A DNA stretch of 64,000 nt from positions 101,078 through 165,077 of the forward strand of contig NZ_PDWS01000008.1 of the NCBI RefSeq assembly GCF_010093305.1. Direction: 5' to 3'. The stretch's first letter is position 1. Each line of letters opens with the position of its first letter. Made by a program: the position numbers and the translations under genes. Under the pieces are notes generated by a model. The model was given only the letters and a program-made list of their open reading frames with translations. It had not been told where the DNA came from and did not search any database. The DNA is from Pseudoxanthomonas sacheonensis. GTDB taxonomy: Bacteria > Pseudomonadota > Gammaproteobacteria > Xanthomonadales > Xanthomonadaceae. Shown here piece after piece: positions 8,791 through 17,707 of the stretch.

Positions 8791-10146
8791 TTACTGGCCG
8801 TCCGGGGCCAGCTGCGCCTGGGCGTCGGCGGTCAGCAAGCGGTTCACGTCCTGCACGTCGTCGGCGTCCAAGGTGCCCGCCGCCTGGTCCAGCAACAGCC
8901 GGTTCTGCAGATAGTTGTACTTGGCCAGCGCGTAAGCCTGCTGCGCCTGGAACAGGTTCTGCTGGTTGATCAGCACGTCCAGCACGGTGCGCGTGCCCAC
9001 TTCCAGTCCGACCTGCGAGGCTTCGTAGGCGGCCTTGGCCGACACCAGAGCCAGACGGCGCGCCTCGATTTCGCTGATGCCCGCTTCCAGGGTCTGGTAG
9101 GCGTTGCGCGTATTGCGTACGGTGGCGCGCTTCTGCCGCTCGTAGCTGTCCTGCGCCGCATCGCGATTGGCCAGCGCCTCGCGCACCCGCGACTGAGTGG
9201 CGCCGCCGGAGAAGATCGGTACGCTCAAGGTCAGGCCGATGGTGGTGCCGGTGCCGTTGCCGTTGGCGCCGGTGGTATCGCCCCACGCCGCGTCCTTGCC
9301 CCAGCTGCCGCCCAGCGACAGGGTGGGCAGGTGGCCGGCGCGTGCGGTGGAAACCCCGGCTTCGGCCGATTGCACCTGGTATTCGAGCGACTTCAGCGCC
9401 GGGTTGGTGCTTACCGCAGTGTTGACCCAGCCTTCGGCGTCGTAGTCGGTGGGCAGCACGGGGCGGAAATCGTCCGGCAGCGCCTTCAGGTTGTTGATCG
9501 GCTGGCCGGTGATCTCCGCCAGCGCTTCGTAGTTGTCTTTCAACGCATTGCGGCTGGTGATCACGCTGGCGCGCGCGCTGTCGTATTGCGCGCGGGCTTC
9601 GTGCACGTCGGTGATCGGGGCCAGGCCCACGTCCAGGCGCTTCTGCGCGTAGTCGAACTGCTTCTGCAGCGCGGTCTGCTGCGCTTCGGCCGCGGCCAGC
9701 GTTTCGATCGCCACCAGCACGTTGAAGTAGGCCGCCGAGGTGCGGGTGATCAGCGAGTCGTTGGCCGCTTCCAGATCGTAGTCGGCGGCCTGGCTGAGCG
9801 CGCGCTGCCCGCGCAGGGTGGAGTAGCGGCTGAAGTCGAGCACCGACTGGTTGACGCTGACGCCGTAGCTGCGGCTGGTGTTGGTGGTGGAACCGGGCAC
9901 GGCATCCAGCTCGTTGCGGCTGCGGCTGAGCGATGCGGTGCCGTTGACCTGGGGCAACAGTGCGGCACGCGCCTGCACGGCGCCTTCCTTCTGCGCCAGA
10001 CGGCCGGATTCGGCGGCCGCCAACTGCGGATCGCCGGTACGTGCGAGTTCATAGGTCTGCATCAGATCCGTGGCGTTCGCACTGGCAACCAGGGCGGATG
10101 CAGGCAGGGCCAGGGCGAGCGCGAGGACGAGGGGGCGACGACTCAT
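8791..10146 (-). CDS. tolC: TolC-family outer-membrane efflux protein
   Basis: A 451-aa outer-membrane channel. It has a signal peptide (MSRRPLVLALALALPASA, cleaved near residue 25) and then the two internally repeated OEP domains with long alpha-helical hairpins. Domain 1 contains YELARTGDPQLAAAESGR and LLPQVNGTASLS; domain 2 contains LKSLEYQVQSAEAGVSTARAGHLPTLSLGG. It ends with GTRTVLDVLINQQNLFQAQ, the usual TolC coiled-coil segment. It forms the trimeric exit duct for tripartite pumps and type I secretion. The RND adaptor/pump operon at 11724-16055 lacks its own outer-membrane gene and could use this one. It follows pcm by 18 bp, so the two form an operon. Confidence 0.92.
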   Translation of the reverse strand: MSRRPLVLALALALPASALVASANATDLMQTYELARTGDPQLAAAESGRLAQKEGAVQARAALLPQVNGTASLSRSRNELDAVPGSTTNTSRSYGVSVNQSVLDFSRYSTLRGQRALSQAADYDLEAANDSLITRTSAAYFNVLVAIETLAAAEAQQTALQKQFDYAQKRLDVGLAPITDVHEARAQYDSARASVITSRNALKDNYEALAEITGQPINNLKALPDDFRPVLPTDYDAEGWVNTAVSTNPALKSLEYQVQSAEAGVSTARAGHLPTLSLGGSWGKDAAWGDTTGANGNGTGTTIGLTLSVPIFSGGATQSRVREALANRDAAQDSYERQKRATVRNTRNAYQTLEAGISEIEARRLALVSAKAAYEASQVGLEVGTRTVLDVLINQQNLFQAQQAYALAKYNYLQNRLLLDQAAGTLDADDVQDVNRLLTADAQAQLAPDGQ

Positions 10147-10164
10147 GCGGTTTCCTTTCTCAAA

Positions 10165-10824
10165 TCAGAAGACGAATTGCGGCACCGGGGCGGCGCCGAC
10201 AAGATAGGGGAGGTCGGTCTCAAACAACGATTCTATGCGCGGGCCGTTGACGTCGTTGTGCACCAGCACCGCTTCCATCACCGGCGAATGGCCGCGCACC
10301 ACGAACAGGCGGCCTTCCGGACGCAGCCACTGGAGGAATTGCGACGGCACTTCCACGTCCATCGCCGCAGTCACGCAGATCGCATCGAAGCGGCGTTCGG
10401 TGGCGTAGTGCAGAGCGTCGGCGGTTTCGATGCGGACGTTGTTGCCGTAGCCGCTGGCATCCAGCTGCCGGCGCGCGCGATCGGCCAGTTCCGGATGGAT
10501 CTCCAGGCTGACTACTTCGCGGGCCAGGGCGCCCATGCAAGCGGCCAGGTAGCCGCCGCCGGTGCCGATCTCCAGCACCTCGTCGCCTTCCTGCAGCAGC
10601 AATGCCTGCAGGGCGCGGCCTTCGACCACCGGCTTCATCATCTTCTGGCCGTGGCCCAGCGGAATCTCCACGTCGGCATAAGCCAGCGCGCGGTGGATCT
10701 CGGGCACGAACTTCTCCCGCGGCAAGGTGGCCAGTACGCCCAGCACGCGCGCATCCAGCACCTCCCAGGGGCGCACTTGCTGCTCGACCATCATTTCGCG
10801 GGCTTGGTTGTAATCGATCGTCAT
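10165..10824 (-). CDS. PCMT-family methyltransferase (protein-L-isoaspartate O-methyltransferase-like)
   Basis: A 219-aa SAM-dependent methyltransferase of the PCMT family. It has N-terminal REMMVEQQVRPWEVLD, PREKFVPEIHRALAYADVEIPLGHGQ, SAM motif I VLEIGTGGGYLAA (residues 83-95), acidic motif SLEIHPEL, and the ICVTAAMDVEVPSQFLQWLRPEGRL block. The odd point is just after GHGQ. Canonical enzymes have a T-I-S-x-P active-site segment there, whereas this protein reads KMMKP (61-65), so true isoaspartate repair is doubtful. tolC-linked copies in xanthomonads appear to share this feature (from memory). It is first in an operon with tolC. Confidence 0.85.
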   Translation of the reverse strand: MTIDYNQAREMMVEQQVRPWEVLDARVLGVLATLPREKFVPEIHRALAYADVEIPLGHGQKMMKPVVEGRALQALLLQEGDEVLEIGTGGGYLAACMGALAREVVSLEIHPELADRARRQLDASGYGNNVRIETADALHYATERRFDAICVTAAMDVEVPSQFLQWLRPEGRLFVVRGHSPVMEAVLVHNDVNGPRIESLFETDLPYLVGAAPVPQFVF

Positions 10825-10975
10825 GGGGGGTCATCCGGCGCGGGGACGCGCAGTTTAGCGGGTCGCGGCGCGTTTCGAAGGTCGTGCGGCGAGGAGCAGC
10901 ATGGCCGTACTACCACACCGATACGCAGTGCCGGAAGTCACCGCGACCTCCGTCATGACCGGACGCCCCGGTTTT

Positions 10976-11641
10976 TCAAGGTTTGCCATAGGCGCGCAGG
11001 AACATGTCCACGCTGGCGTCCAGGTGGGCGTTGACGTCGCTCCGCGCGGGACGGGCGCACAGGCCGCACATCATCCGGCCGTGCAGCTCGCCCTTGATCA
11101 GGGAAAAGAACTGTTCCGACGCCCGCTGCACATCGGCGATCTCCAGTTCGCCCGCCTCCACCCGCGACTGCAGGAAAGCCCCGAAGGCCTGGTGGGTGCG
11201 CTGCGGACCGGCTTCCCAGAACAGCTTGCGCAAAGGGTCGTCGGCGTTGCCCGGGGTGATCATCATGCGGTGCGTGCTGATGGCCTCGTCGCTGCTGATC
11301 AGGGCGAAAAAGCCGCTGGCGATCGCCTTGAGCTGGGCACGCAATGGACCTTTGAGCTCCTGGGCGAACAGGTCGTCCGGCAGCATCTGCTCGCACTTGG
11401 CGCGCACGGCGGCAGCGAACAGCGCTTCCTTGTCGCCGAAATGGCTATAGACGGTGAGCTTGGAGACGCCGGCTTCGGCCGCGATCTGGTCCATGCTGAC
11501 GCCGGTATAGCCATCGCCCGCGACCAGGCGTTTGGCCGCTTCCAGGATGGCATCGCGCTTGGCCAGATCCTTGGGCCGGCCGGGGCCGGAAAGCCTGGGC
11601 GCCGATTTGGGGCGGCTGACGGGGGAGGGGTTGCTGACCAT
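10976..11641 (-). CDS. TetR/AcrR-family repressor of the adjacent RND pump
   Basis: A 221-aa regulator. The N-terminal HTH spans about residues 27-75 (RDAILEAAKRLVAGDGYTG, MDQIAAEAGVSKLTVYSHFG, KEALFAAAV). The ligand-binding half resembles the AefR-like TetR C-terminal domain, with HRMMITPGNADDPLRKLFWE. It is divergent from the efflux adaptor gene with an 82-bp shared control region. This arrangement is typical of a local repressor that senses a pump substrate. The start has a weak ribosome site. The inducer cannot be predicted. Confidence 0.88.
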   Translation of the reverse strand: MVSNPSPVSRPKSAPRLSGPGRPKDLAKRDAILEAAKRLVAGDGYTGVSMDQIAAEAGVSKLTVYSHFGDKEALFAAAVRAKCEQMLPDDLFAQELKGPLRAQLKAIASGFFALISSDEAISTHRMMITPGNADDPLRKLFWEAGPQRTHQAFGAFLQSRVEAGELEIADVQRASEQFFSLIKGELHGRMMCGLCARPARSDVNAHLDASVDMFLRAYGKP

Positions 11642-11723
11642 GTTCCAATACTAGACTAATCGGTTCGATATTTATACTATACCGCCAAGTCCATTTATTG
11701 ATGAACAAGACGGAGTGTTTTAT
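11642..11723 (+). promoter_or_regulatory. Promoter and probable TetR operator of the RND efflux operon
   Basis: The AT-rich gap between the divergent regulator and adaptor genes holds TAGACT (11652-11657) and TATACT (11674-11679) separated by 16 bp, a good sigma-70 match. TAATCGGTTCGATA lies between them, where a repressor would block RNA polymerase. GGAG at 11712-11715 is the ribosome site for an ATG at 11724. The operator is an inference. Confidence 0.55.
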
Positions 11724-12872
11724 ATGTGCAGCGTGTCGAAGGCCAATGCGCGCAACTATGGGATTCCGCTCCTTCTGATCCTGGGATTGGCGGGTTGCGG
11801 CGGCCAGGCCGAACCCACCGAAACTGCGCGGCCCGTGCTGGTGGTGCACCCCGGCGGCGGCGCGCAGGCCGCGTTGTCGGCCTATGCCGGCGAAATACGC
11901 GCCCGCGAAGAAAGCCCCCTCTCGTTCCGGGTCGGCGGCAACCTGATCCGCCGCGATGTCGACGCCGGCGCGCAGGTGAAGCAGGGCCAGGTGCTGGCGG
12001 TGCTGGACGCCGACGACCTCAGCCTGCAGGCGCAGGCTTCCCAGGCACAGCTCGCCGCCGCCGAAGCCGATTTGATCCGCGCCCGCGGCGACCGCGACCG
12101 CTACGCCAAGCTGGTGGGCGAGAAGCTGGTCAGCCAGTCCACTTACGACGCGCAGAACGCCGCCTATAAAGCGGCCGAAGGCCAGGCCCGTGCGGCCCGC
12201 GCGCAACTGGACGTGGCCCGCAACCAGGCCGCCTATTCGCAGCTGCGTGCGCCGCACGACGGTGTCATCGCCACCCGCCAGGCCGAGGCCGGGCAGGTGG
12301 TCGCCGCCGGCCAGACCATCTTCACCCTGGCCGCCGACGATGGCCGCGAAGTAGCCATCGCGCTGCCGGAAAGCCGCATCCGCGATTTCAGCGTCGGCCA
12401 GCCGGTGCTGGTCGAACTGTGGAACGCGCCGGGCGAGCGCCTGCCGGGCCAGATCCGTGAAATTTCCCCCGCCGCCGATGCGCAGACCCGCACCTACGCC
12501 GCCCGCGTGAACCTGGTCGGCGCTGCGGCCAAGGCCGTCGAACTGGGCCAGAGCGCCCGCGTCTACGTGCAGGAAACCGGGCCCGTCGCCGCCCTCAGCG
12601 TGCCGCTTTCGGCCATCCAGCGCGGCGCCAAGGGCGCCACCGCGGTGTGGGTGGTCGATACGCAGAGCGGCAAGGTCAGATCGCAGCCCGTGCGATTGGG
12701 CCGCTATGGCGAAACTGTGGTTCCGGTGCTTGGCGGTTTGAAGCCCGGCGATTGGGTGGTCGGCGCCGGCGGGCATCTGCTGCGCGAAGGCCAGCCGGTG
12801 ACGCCCGTGGATCGCGACAACCGGCCAGTGCTTTCTAAGAAGGTCGCCGCCGCTCCTGCGAAGGCGGACTGA
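11724..12872 (+). CDS. RND efflux periplasmic adaptor lipoprotein (MFP)
   Basis: A 382-aa membrane-fusion protein. Start 11724 is preferred over an in-frame GTG at 11715, because that GTG overlaps the GGAG ribosome site. The lipobox is LGLAGC, followed by GG, so the protein is probably a periplasmic lipoprotein anchored by Cys. It has a barrel-sandwich/lipoyl half (SPLSFRVGGNLIRRDVDAGAQVKQGQ), an alpha-hairpin rich in Ala/Gln (LQAQASQAQLAAAEADLIR) and a second lipoyl half (YSQLRAPHDGVIATRQAEAG). C-terminal beta-barrel and membrane-proximal domains follow. It precedes the pump gene by 3 bp and needs an external outer-membrane channel; the nearby tolC is a candidate. Confidence 0.92.
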   Translation: MCSVSKANARNYGIPLLLILGLAGCGGQAEPTETARPVLVVHPGGGAQAALSAYAGEIRAREESPLSFRVGGNLIRRDVDAGAQVKQGQVLAVLDADDLSLQAQASQAQLAAAEADLIRARGDRDRYAKLVGEKLVSQSTYDAQNAAYKAAEGQARAARAQLDVARNQAAYSQLRAPHDGVIATRQAEAGQVVAAGQTIFTLAADDGREVAIALPESRIRDFSVGQPVLVELWNAPGERLPGQIREISPAADAQTRTYAARVNLVGAAAKAVELGQSARVYVQETGPVAALSVPLSAIQRGAKGATAVWVVDTQSGKVRSQPVRLGRYGETVVPVLGGLKPGDWVVGAGGHLLREGQPVTPVDRDNRPVLSKKVAAAPAKAD

Positions 12873-12875
12873 GCC

Positions 12876-15800
12876 ATGAAGCGCTTCAACCTTTCCGAAT
12901 GGGCGCTGACCCATCGCGCGCTGGTGCTGTACGCGATGATCGTGCTGGCTTTGATCGGCGCGTGGTCGTACCGGCACCTGGGTCAGTCGGAAGATCCGCC
13001 CTTCACCTTCAAGGTGATGGTGGTGCGCACCGTGTGGCCCGGCGCGCCGGCCGAAGAAGTCGCCAAACAGGTCACCGAGCGCATCGAGAAGGCGCTGATG
13101 ACCACCGGCAACTACGAGTACATCCGTTCGTACTCGCGCCCCGGCGAGTCGCAGGTGATGTTCGTCGCGCGCGACTCCATGCATTCCGACGAAATGCCTG
13201 AGCTCTGGTACCAGGTGCGCAAGAAGGTCGGCGACATCAGGGCCACGCTGCCCGAAGGGGTGGTCGGTCCGTTCTTCAACGACGAATTCGGCGATACCTT
13301 CGGCAATATCTACGCGCTCACCGGTCCGGGCTTCGACTACGCGGTGATGAAGGACTACGCCGAGCGCATCCAGCTGGAGCTGCAGCGCGTGCCCGATGTG
13401 GGCAAGGTGGAATTGATCGGCCTGCAGGACGAGAAGGTGTGGATAGAACTGTCCAACACCAAGCTGGCCACGCTGGGCATACCGCTCAGCCAGGTGCAGC
13501 AGGCGCTGGACCAGCAGAACGCGGTGACCTCGGCCGGCTTCTTCGAGACCACTACCGACCGCGTGCAGCTGCGCGTCAGCGGCGCCTTCGATTCGGTCGA
13601 GGAAATCCGCGATTTCCCCATCCAGGCCGGCGGCCGCACGCTGCGCTTGGGCGACATCGCCGACGTGCACCGCGGCTTCGCCGACCCCTCTGCGCCGAAG
13701 ATGCGCTTCATGGGCCAGGACGCCATCGGCCTGGCGGTGGCGATGAAGAACGGCGGCGACATCATCCGCCTGGGCAAGACGCTGGATTCGGAATTCGAAC
13801 GGCTGCAGAAGACCACGCCCACCGGCATGGAACTGCGCAAGGTCTCCGACCAGCCGCACGCGGTGCAGGATTCGGTGGGCGAATTCGTGCGCGTGCTGAC
13901 CGAAGCGGTGGTCATCGTATTGCTGGTCAGTTTCTTCTCGCTGGGCCTGCGCACCGGCCTGGTGGTGGCGGTGACCATTCCGCTGGTGCTGGCGATGACC
14001 TTCGCGGTCATGCACTACTTCAACATCGGCCTGCACAAGATCTCGCTGGGCGCGCTGGTGCTGGCGCTGGGCCTGCTGGTGGACGACGCGATCATCGCGG
14101 TGGAGATGATGGCCATCAAGATGGAGCAGGGTTTCGACCGCATGCGCGCGGCCAGCTTCGCCTACACCTCCACCGCCTTTCCCATGCTCACCGGCACGCT
14201 GGTCACCGCGGCCGGCTTCCTGCCCATCGCTACCGCCGCTTCGGGCACCGGCGAATACACCCGCTCGCTGTTCCAGGTGGTGACCATCGCGCTGGTGGTG
14301 TCGTGGATCGCGGCGGTGCTGTTCATTCCGTACCTGGGCGACAAGATGCTGCCGGACCTGCACCAGCCCAAGCCGCCGAAGCCCGGCTCGCTGGCGGGAC
14401 GCTGGCATGATTTCCGCGCGCGTCTGGCAGCCCGCTTCCCCGCGTTCTCCAGCGTGCTCGCGCCGAAGGCGCACGACGGCCACGCACATGCCCTCGAACA
14501 GCACGACCCTTACCAGACCGCGTTCTATCAGCGCTACCGCAAACTGCTCGACGCCTGCCTGCGCCATCGCTGGCTGGTGATCGGGGTGACGGTGCTGGCG
14601 TTCGTGTTGTCGATCGGGCTGTTCCGGTTCGTGCCGCAGCAATTCTTCCCGGATTCGGTGCGGCCGGAACTGATGGTGGACATGGAACTGGCCGAAGGCA
14701 GTTCGCTGCGCTCCACCCAGGCCCAGGCCGAGAAGCTGGAAAAAATGCTGGCCAAGCGCGAAGGCGTGGACAATTACGTGGCCTACGTCGGTACCGGTTC
14801 GCCGCGCTTCTACCTGCCGCTGGACCAGCAGCTGCCGCAGGCCAATTTCGCCCAGTTCGTGGTCCTGACCAAGGACATCGAAGCGCGCGAATCGATGCGT
14901 CAATGGCTGATCGAGGAAGTGGGCCCGCAATTCCCGCAGTTGCAGTTCCGGGTGACGCGCCTGGAAAACGGCCCGCCAGTGGGTTATCCCATCCAGTTCC
15001 GCATCGCCGGCGAGCACATCGACCGCGTGCAGGCGCTGGCCCAGCAGGTCGCCGCGCAGGTGCGCGCCAATCCCAACGTCACCAACGTCAATCTGGACTG
15101 GAACGAGCCCAGCAAGGTCGTGCGCCTGACCATCGACCAGGACCGCGCGCGCGCGCTGGGCGTAAGCACCGCGGACGTGTCGAACTTCCTCACCAGTTCG
15201 CTGTCGGGACTGCGCGTCAGCACCTATCGCGAAGGCAACGAACTGGTGGAGATCCTGCTGCGCGGTCCCGAGGACGAACGCGTGCGTCTGGACATGCTCG
15301 GCAGCCTGGCCGTGCCCACGCCCAACGGCAGCGTGCCGTTGTCGCAGATCGGCAATATCGAATACGCGTTCGAAGACGGCATCATCTGGCACCGCAACCG
15401 CCTGCCCACGGTCACCGTGCGCGCCGACATCCGCGACGGCATCACGCCGCCGACGGTGGTGGAACAGATATCGCCCACGTTGGACGAGATCCGCAGCGAA
15501 CTGCCGCAGGGCTACCTGCTGCAGACCGGCGGCACGGTGGAGGATTCGGCGCGTGGCCAGAATTCCATCAAGGCCGGCATGCCGTTGTTCCTGCTGGCCG
15601 TGGCCACGCTGCTCATGCTGCAGCTGCGCAGCTTCTCGCGCATGGCGCTGGTCATGCTGACCGCACCGCTGGGCTTGATCGGCGTGACTTTCGCGCTGCT
15701 GGTGTTCCGGGTGCCGTTCGGCTTCGTGGCCATGCTGGGCACCATCGCGCTGTCGGGCATGATCATGCGCAACTCGGTCATCCTGGTGGATCAGATCCAG

Positions 15801-16055
15801 CAGGACATCGACGCCGGCCACGACCGCTGGCACGCGATCATCGACGCCACCGTGCGCCGCTTCCGTCCCATCGTGCTGACCGCGCTGGCGGCGGTACTGG
15901 CGATGATCCCATTGTCGCGCAGCGCGTTCTTCGGCCCGATGGCCGTAGCCATCATGGGTGGCCTGACCGTGGCCACGGCGCTGACCCTGTTGTTCCTGCC
16001 GGCGTTGTACGCGGCGTGGTTCAAGGTGAAGCCGGAAGAGGATTCGTCAGTCTGA
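12876..16055 (+). CDS. RND-family efflux pump, inner-membrane permease
   Basis: A 1059-aa proton-driven multidrug transporter of the AcrB/MexB superfamily (HAE1-like). Each half has the large periplasmic loop and six helices. The TM4 proton-relay motif GLLVDDAIIAVEMM carries the two essential Asp residues. The start of the porter domain reads PPFTFKVMVVRTVWPGAPAEEV. A second repeat begins RHRWLVIGVTVLAFVLSIG near residue 568, and the TM10-12 region (LTALAAVLAMIPLS, MGGLTVATALTLLFLPALYA) is intact. Length is normal. It is cotranscribed with the adaptor and probably repressed by the divergent TetR protein. Substrate range is unknown. A long antisense open frame across it is a codon-bias shadow. 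Confidence 0.93.
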   Translation: MKRFNLSEWALTHRALVLYAMIVLALIGAWSYRHLGQSEDPPFTFKVMVVRTVWPGAPAEEVAKQVTERIEKALMTTGNYEYIRSYSRPGESQVMFVARDSMHSDEMPELWYQVRKKVGDIRATLPEGVVGPFFNDEFGDTFGNIYALTGPGFDYAVMKDYAERIQLELQRVPDVGKVELIGLQDEKVWIELSNTKLATLGIPLSQVQQALDQQNAVTSAGFFETTTDRVQLRVSGAFDSVEEIRDFPIQAGGRTLRLGDIADVHRGFADPSAPKMRFMGQDAIGLAVAMKNGGDIIRLGKTLDSEFERLQKTTPTGMELRKVSDQPHAVQDSVGEFVRVLTEAVVIVLLVSFFSLGLRTGLVVAVTIPLVLAMTFAVMHYFNIGLHKISLGALVLALGLLVDDAIIAVEMMAIKMEQGFDRMRAASFAYTSTAFPMLTGTLVTAAGFLPIATAASGTGEYTRSLFQVVTIALVVSWIAAVLFIPYLGDKMLPDLHQPKPPKPGSLAGRWHDFRARLAARFPAFSSVLAPKAHDGHAHALEQHDPYQTAFYQRYRKLLDACLRHRWLVIGVTVLAFVLSIGLFRFVPQQFFPDSVRPELMVDMELAEGSSLRSTQAQAEKLEKMLAKREGVDNYVAYVGTGSPRFYLPLDQQLPQANFAQFVVLTKDIEARESMRQWLIEEVGPQFPQLQFRVTRLENGPPVGYPIQFRIAGEHIDRVQALAQQVAAQVRANPNVTNVNLDWNEPSKVVRLTIDQDRARALGVSTADVSNFLTSSLSGLRVSTYREGNELVEILLRGPEDERVRLDMLGSLAVPTPNGSVPLSQIGNIEYAFEDGIIWHRNRLPTVTVRADIRDGITPPTVVEQISPTLDEIRSELPQGYLLQTGGTVEDSARGQNSIKAGMPLFLLAVATLLMLQLRSFSRMALVMLTAPLGLIGVTFALLVFRVPFGFVAMLGTIALSGMIMRNSVILVDQIQQDIDAGHDRWHAIIDATVRRFRPIVLTALAAVLAMIPLSRSAFFGPMAVAIMGGLTVATALTLLFLPALYAAWFKVKPEEDSSV

Positions 16056-16068
16056 GGCGGGCGCTTTG

Positions 16069-16330
16069 CCCCCTTCGAAAAAGGGGGCTACGGGGGATTT
16101 GCTTTTGGCGCGAAAGGCAAATCCCCCTTAATCCCCCTTTTTCAAAGGGGGAGGAAGTCATGCCGTATCAGTCCACCCGATTGCAGATTGACAGGGGAGC
16201 AATCAATGCGAAAGCAAGGTGTTGTCGGCCCCGCTCTTGCTTTGCCCTCTTTGGAAAAGGGGGCTACGGGAGATTTGCTTTTGGCGCGAAAGGCAAATCT
16301 CCCTCAATCCCCCTTTTTCAAAGGGGGGGA
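16069..16330. repeat. Two tandem copies of a CCCCCTTT...AAAGGGGG hairpin repeat, no gene in 16056-16366
   Basis: Copies at 16069-16152 and 16243-16330 each read roughly CCCCTTYGAAAAAGGGGGCTAC, then GGGGATTTGCTTTTGGCGCG, an inverted CAAATCCCCC arm and CCCCCTTTTTCAAAGGGGG. Two nested palindromes therefore form a cruciform-like unit of about 85 bp. Related copies occur at 28302-28401 and 31221-31340. The whole 311-bp gap between the pump and the next gene has no coding signal. Confidence 0.8.
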
Positions 16331-16366
16331 AGCCATACGTCTCTGCGATAAGCCTCTGCTCGACCT

Positions 16367-16867
16367 CTATCCTGAGTGCGCTCGGGCCATCCGCCGCGCA
16401 CGCCGCGCAAACAGCGTGCACACCACCCCGAATACCATGTGCGCCACCACGCTCATCGCTATCGTGTCCAGGTGTTTGAACGAGGGCGACGCACCCACAC
16501 GCGACAACGGCATCACCACGAAGTTCATCACGACGTATAGCCCCATGCCGTAGAGCAGGCCTGCGGCCACCGGCTTCTCCACCAGCAGGCGGAAACGGAA
16601 GCCGAGCGCGACGCAGATCGCGACGAAGGCGATCGCCATGCCGACATGCAATCCGGCGCCCAGCAGCGCCGTCGCTGTGCCGCCTTCGTAGCTGGCCTTG
16701 CCCAGCACGCCCATGGCGATGCTCTGGAACATCCGGGTCAGGCCTTTCGCATTCCATTCGAACCACACTGCGATGGCGAAGAGCGCATCGCCCATGGCGA
16801 TCAGCAGGCCGCCGTAAACGGCCTGTTTCCAGTCGATGCGGCGTTGGTTTGCGGCGGTGGTAGTCAT
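16367..16867 (-). CDS. Four-helix membrane protein of unknown function
   Basis: A 166-aa protein with about four hydrophobic segments: AVYGGLLIAMGDALFAIAVW, LGAGLHVGMAIAFVAICVAL, VAAGLLYGMGLYVVMNFVVM and TIAMSVVAHMVFGVVCTLFA. It ends in a basic tail (RRARRMARAHSG). The start at 16867 (MTTTAANQRRIDW) gives a short cytoplasmic lead-in; the frame is open further upstream, but that part is non-protein-like. I do not recognise a named family. Similar small membrane proteins are annotated as hypothetical in many Proteobacteria. Its neighbours (repeat DNA on one side, another small membrane protein on the other) give no functional hint. Confidence 0.7.
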   Translation of the reverse strand: MTTTAANQRRIDWKQAVYGGLLIAMGDALFAIAVWFEWNAKGLTRMFQSIAMGVLGKASYEGGTATALLGAGLHVGMAIAFVAICVALGFRFRLLVEKPVAAGLLYGMGLYVVMNFVVMPLSRVGASPSFKHLDTIAMSVVAHMVFGVVCTLFARRARRMARAHSG

Positions 16868-17108
16868 GGAGGGACCCGACGATAGCGGTAAGCCTTGATA
16901 GAGCCAGGCGTTTGCCGGGTCAATCGCCGGCGCATCGATACCTGCGAGTCGACACTTTCGGCAAATAGACCGGATCGCCCGAGGTGGGTTCTGTCGGACG
17001 GATCGATATTCGCTCGCGGCCGCCCGGAGGGCTTGATGTGCAGCGCACCAATCAGCAGATTGGCGGTGGGGAAAGGCGCCAGGCGCACAATTGCTTTCGG
17101 GGGCGGGG

Positions 17109-17402
17109 ATGCAGGCGGGGAGATTGAACTGGAACGGCGCTTCTTTGTGGGTGCTGGTCGCAAGTTGTTGCATGACGATCGATGGGATGCTGGTTTTCCT
17201 GGCTACCCGCGTCTGGCCGGTATGGCTGACCGGCGCATTGGTGTTTACCTTCTTAGTGGGGACGCCGTCGCTGATCCTGCGCATATTCATCGGCCATCGC
17301 ACCGCATTCCGCTTCGGGTCCACTCCGACGCAAGCGGTAGCCGCCGGCGTGGTGGCGTTCTTCTATCTGGGGCTGGTGGCGTTCTTCATCGCGGAGCTGT
17401 AG
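17109..17402 (+). CDS. Small three-helix membrane protein, hypothetical
   Basis: A 97-aa protein with three hydrophobic stretches: ASLWVLVASCCMTIDGMLVF, VWPVWLTGALVFTFLVGTPS and QAVAAGVVAFFYLGLVAFFI. A basic loop (RIFIGHRTAFRFGS) lies between helices two and three. The start at 17109 is the ATG closest to the first helix, with a G-rich stretch upstream as a weak ribosome site. No family is recognised. Membrane periodicity and local codon bias support a real gene. The 241 bp between it and the divergent membrane protein gene contain no other coding signal. Confidence 0.6.
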   Translation: MQAGRLNWNGASLWVLVASCCMTIDGMLVFLATRVWPVWLTGALVFTFLVGTPSLILRIFIGHRTAFRFGSTPTQAVAAGVVAFFYLGLVAFFIAEL

Positions 17403-17707
17403 GCCCGCGGGAATGCCGCTTCGACAGTCCAGGCTGGGTTCAATCGCAAGCGAAATCCTTGCGGGTCGGGTCATCCGCTGGTCGAATCGGGGAAATCGCG
17501 ACCGTCTTGTTTCCCTTGTTTTCACCTTTTTAAACCACGCCAGCATGCGGCAATGTTCTCCGCTCAGCCGCTGCGCCTTTTGGCTGAATACAAGTTCAAT
17601 GCAGCCGCGGAAGCATCTTTGGACCCTTGAAAAACATGAAGCCGCTCTTAATTGCGGGAAAGGGCGGCGCATAGGGCCGTCCTCATTCGCCAATTGGAGA
17701 CCTTGCC
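17403..17707. other. Upstream region of the Hsp20 gene, no gene seen
   Basis: This 305-bp non-coding stretch is less GC-rich than its surroundings. CTTGAAA at 17626-17632 resembles a heat-shock sigma-32 -35 element, but no convincing CCCCAT-type -10 follows at the right distance. Heat-shock control is therefore only suggested. TTGGAG at 17694-17699 is the ribosome site for the Hsp20 start. Confidence 0.35.

Noticed and set aside
11445..15833. A very long open frame (about 1460 codons) on the minus strand across the RND efflux operon
   Set aside because: It is His/Gln/Arg-rich with no domain pattern and runs exactly opposite the adaptor and pump genes, a typical effect of GC-rich codon bias.
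16056..16366. Possible CRISPR-like array in the repeated block
   Set aside because: Only two units, each palindromic and about 85 bp, with no short regular spacers and no cas genes nearby.
17626..17650. Sigma-32 promoter for the Hsp20 gene
   Set aside because: CTTGAAA is a fair -35 match, but no CCCCAT-like -10 lies at 13-15 bp, so I did not call it as a feature of its own.
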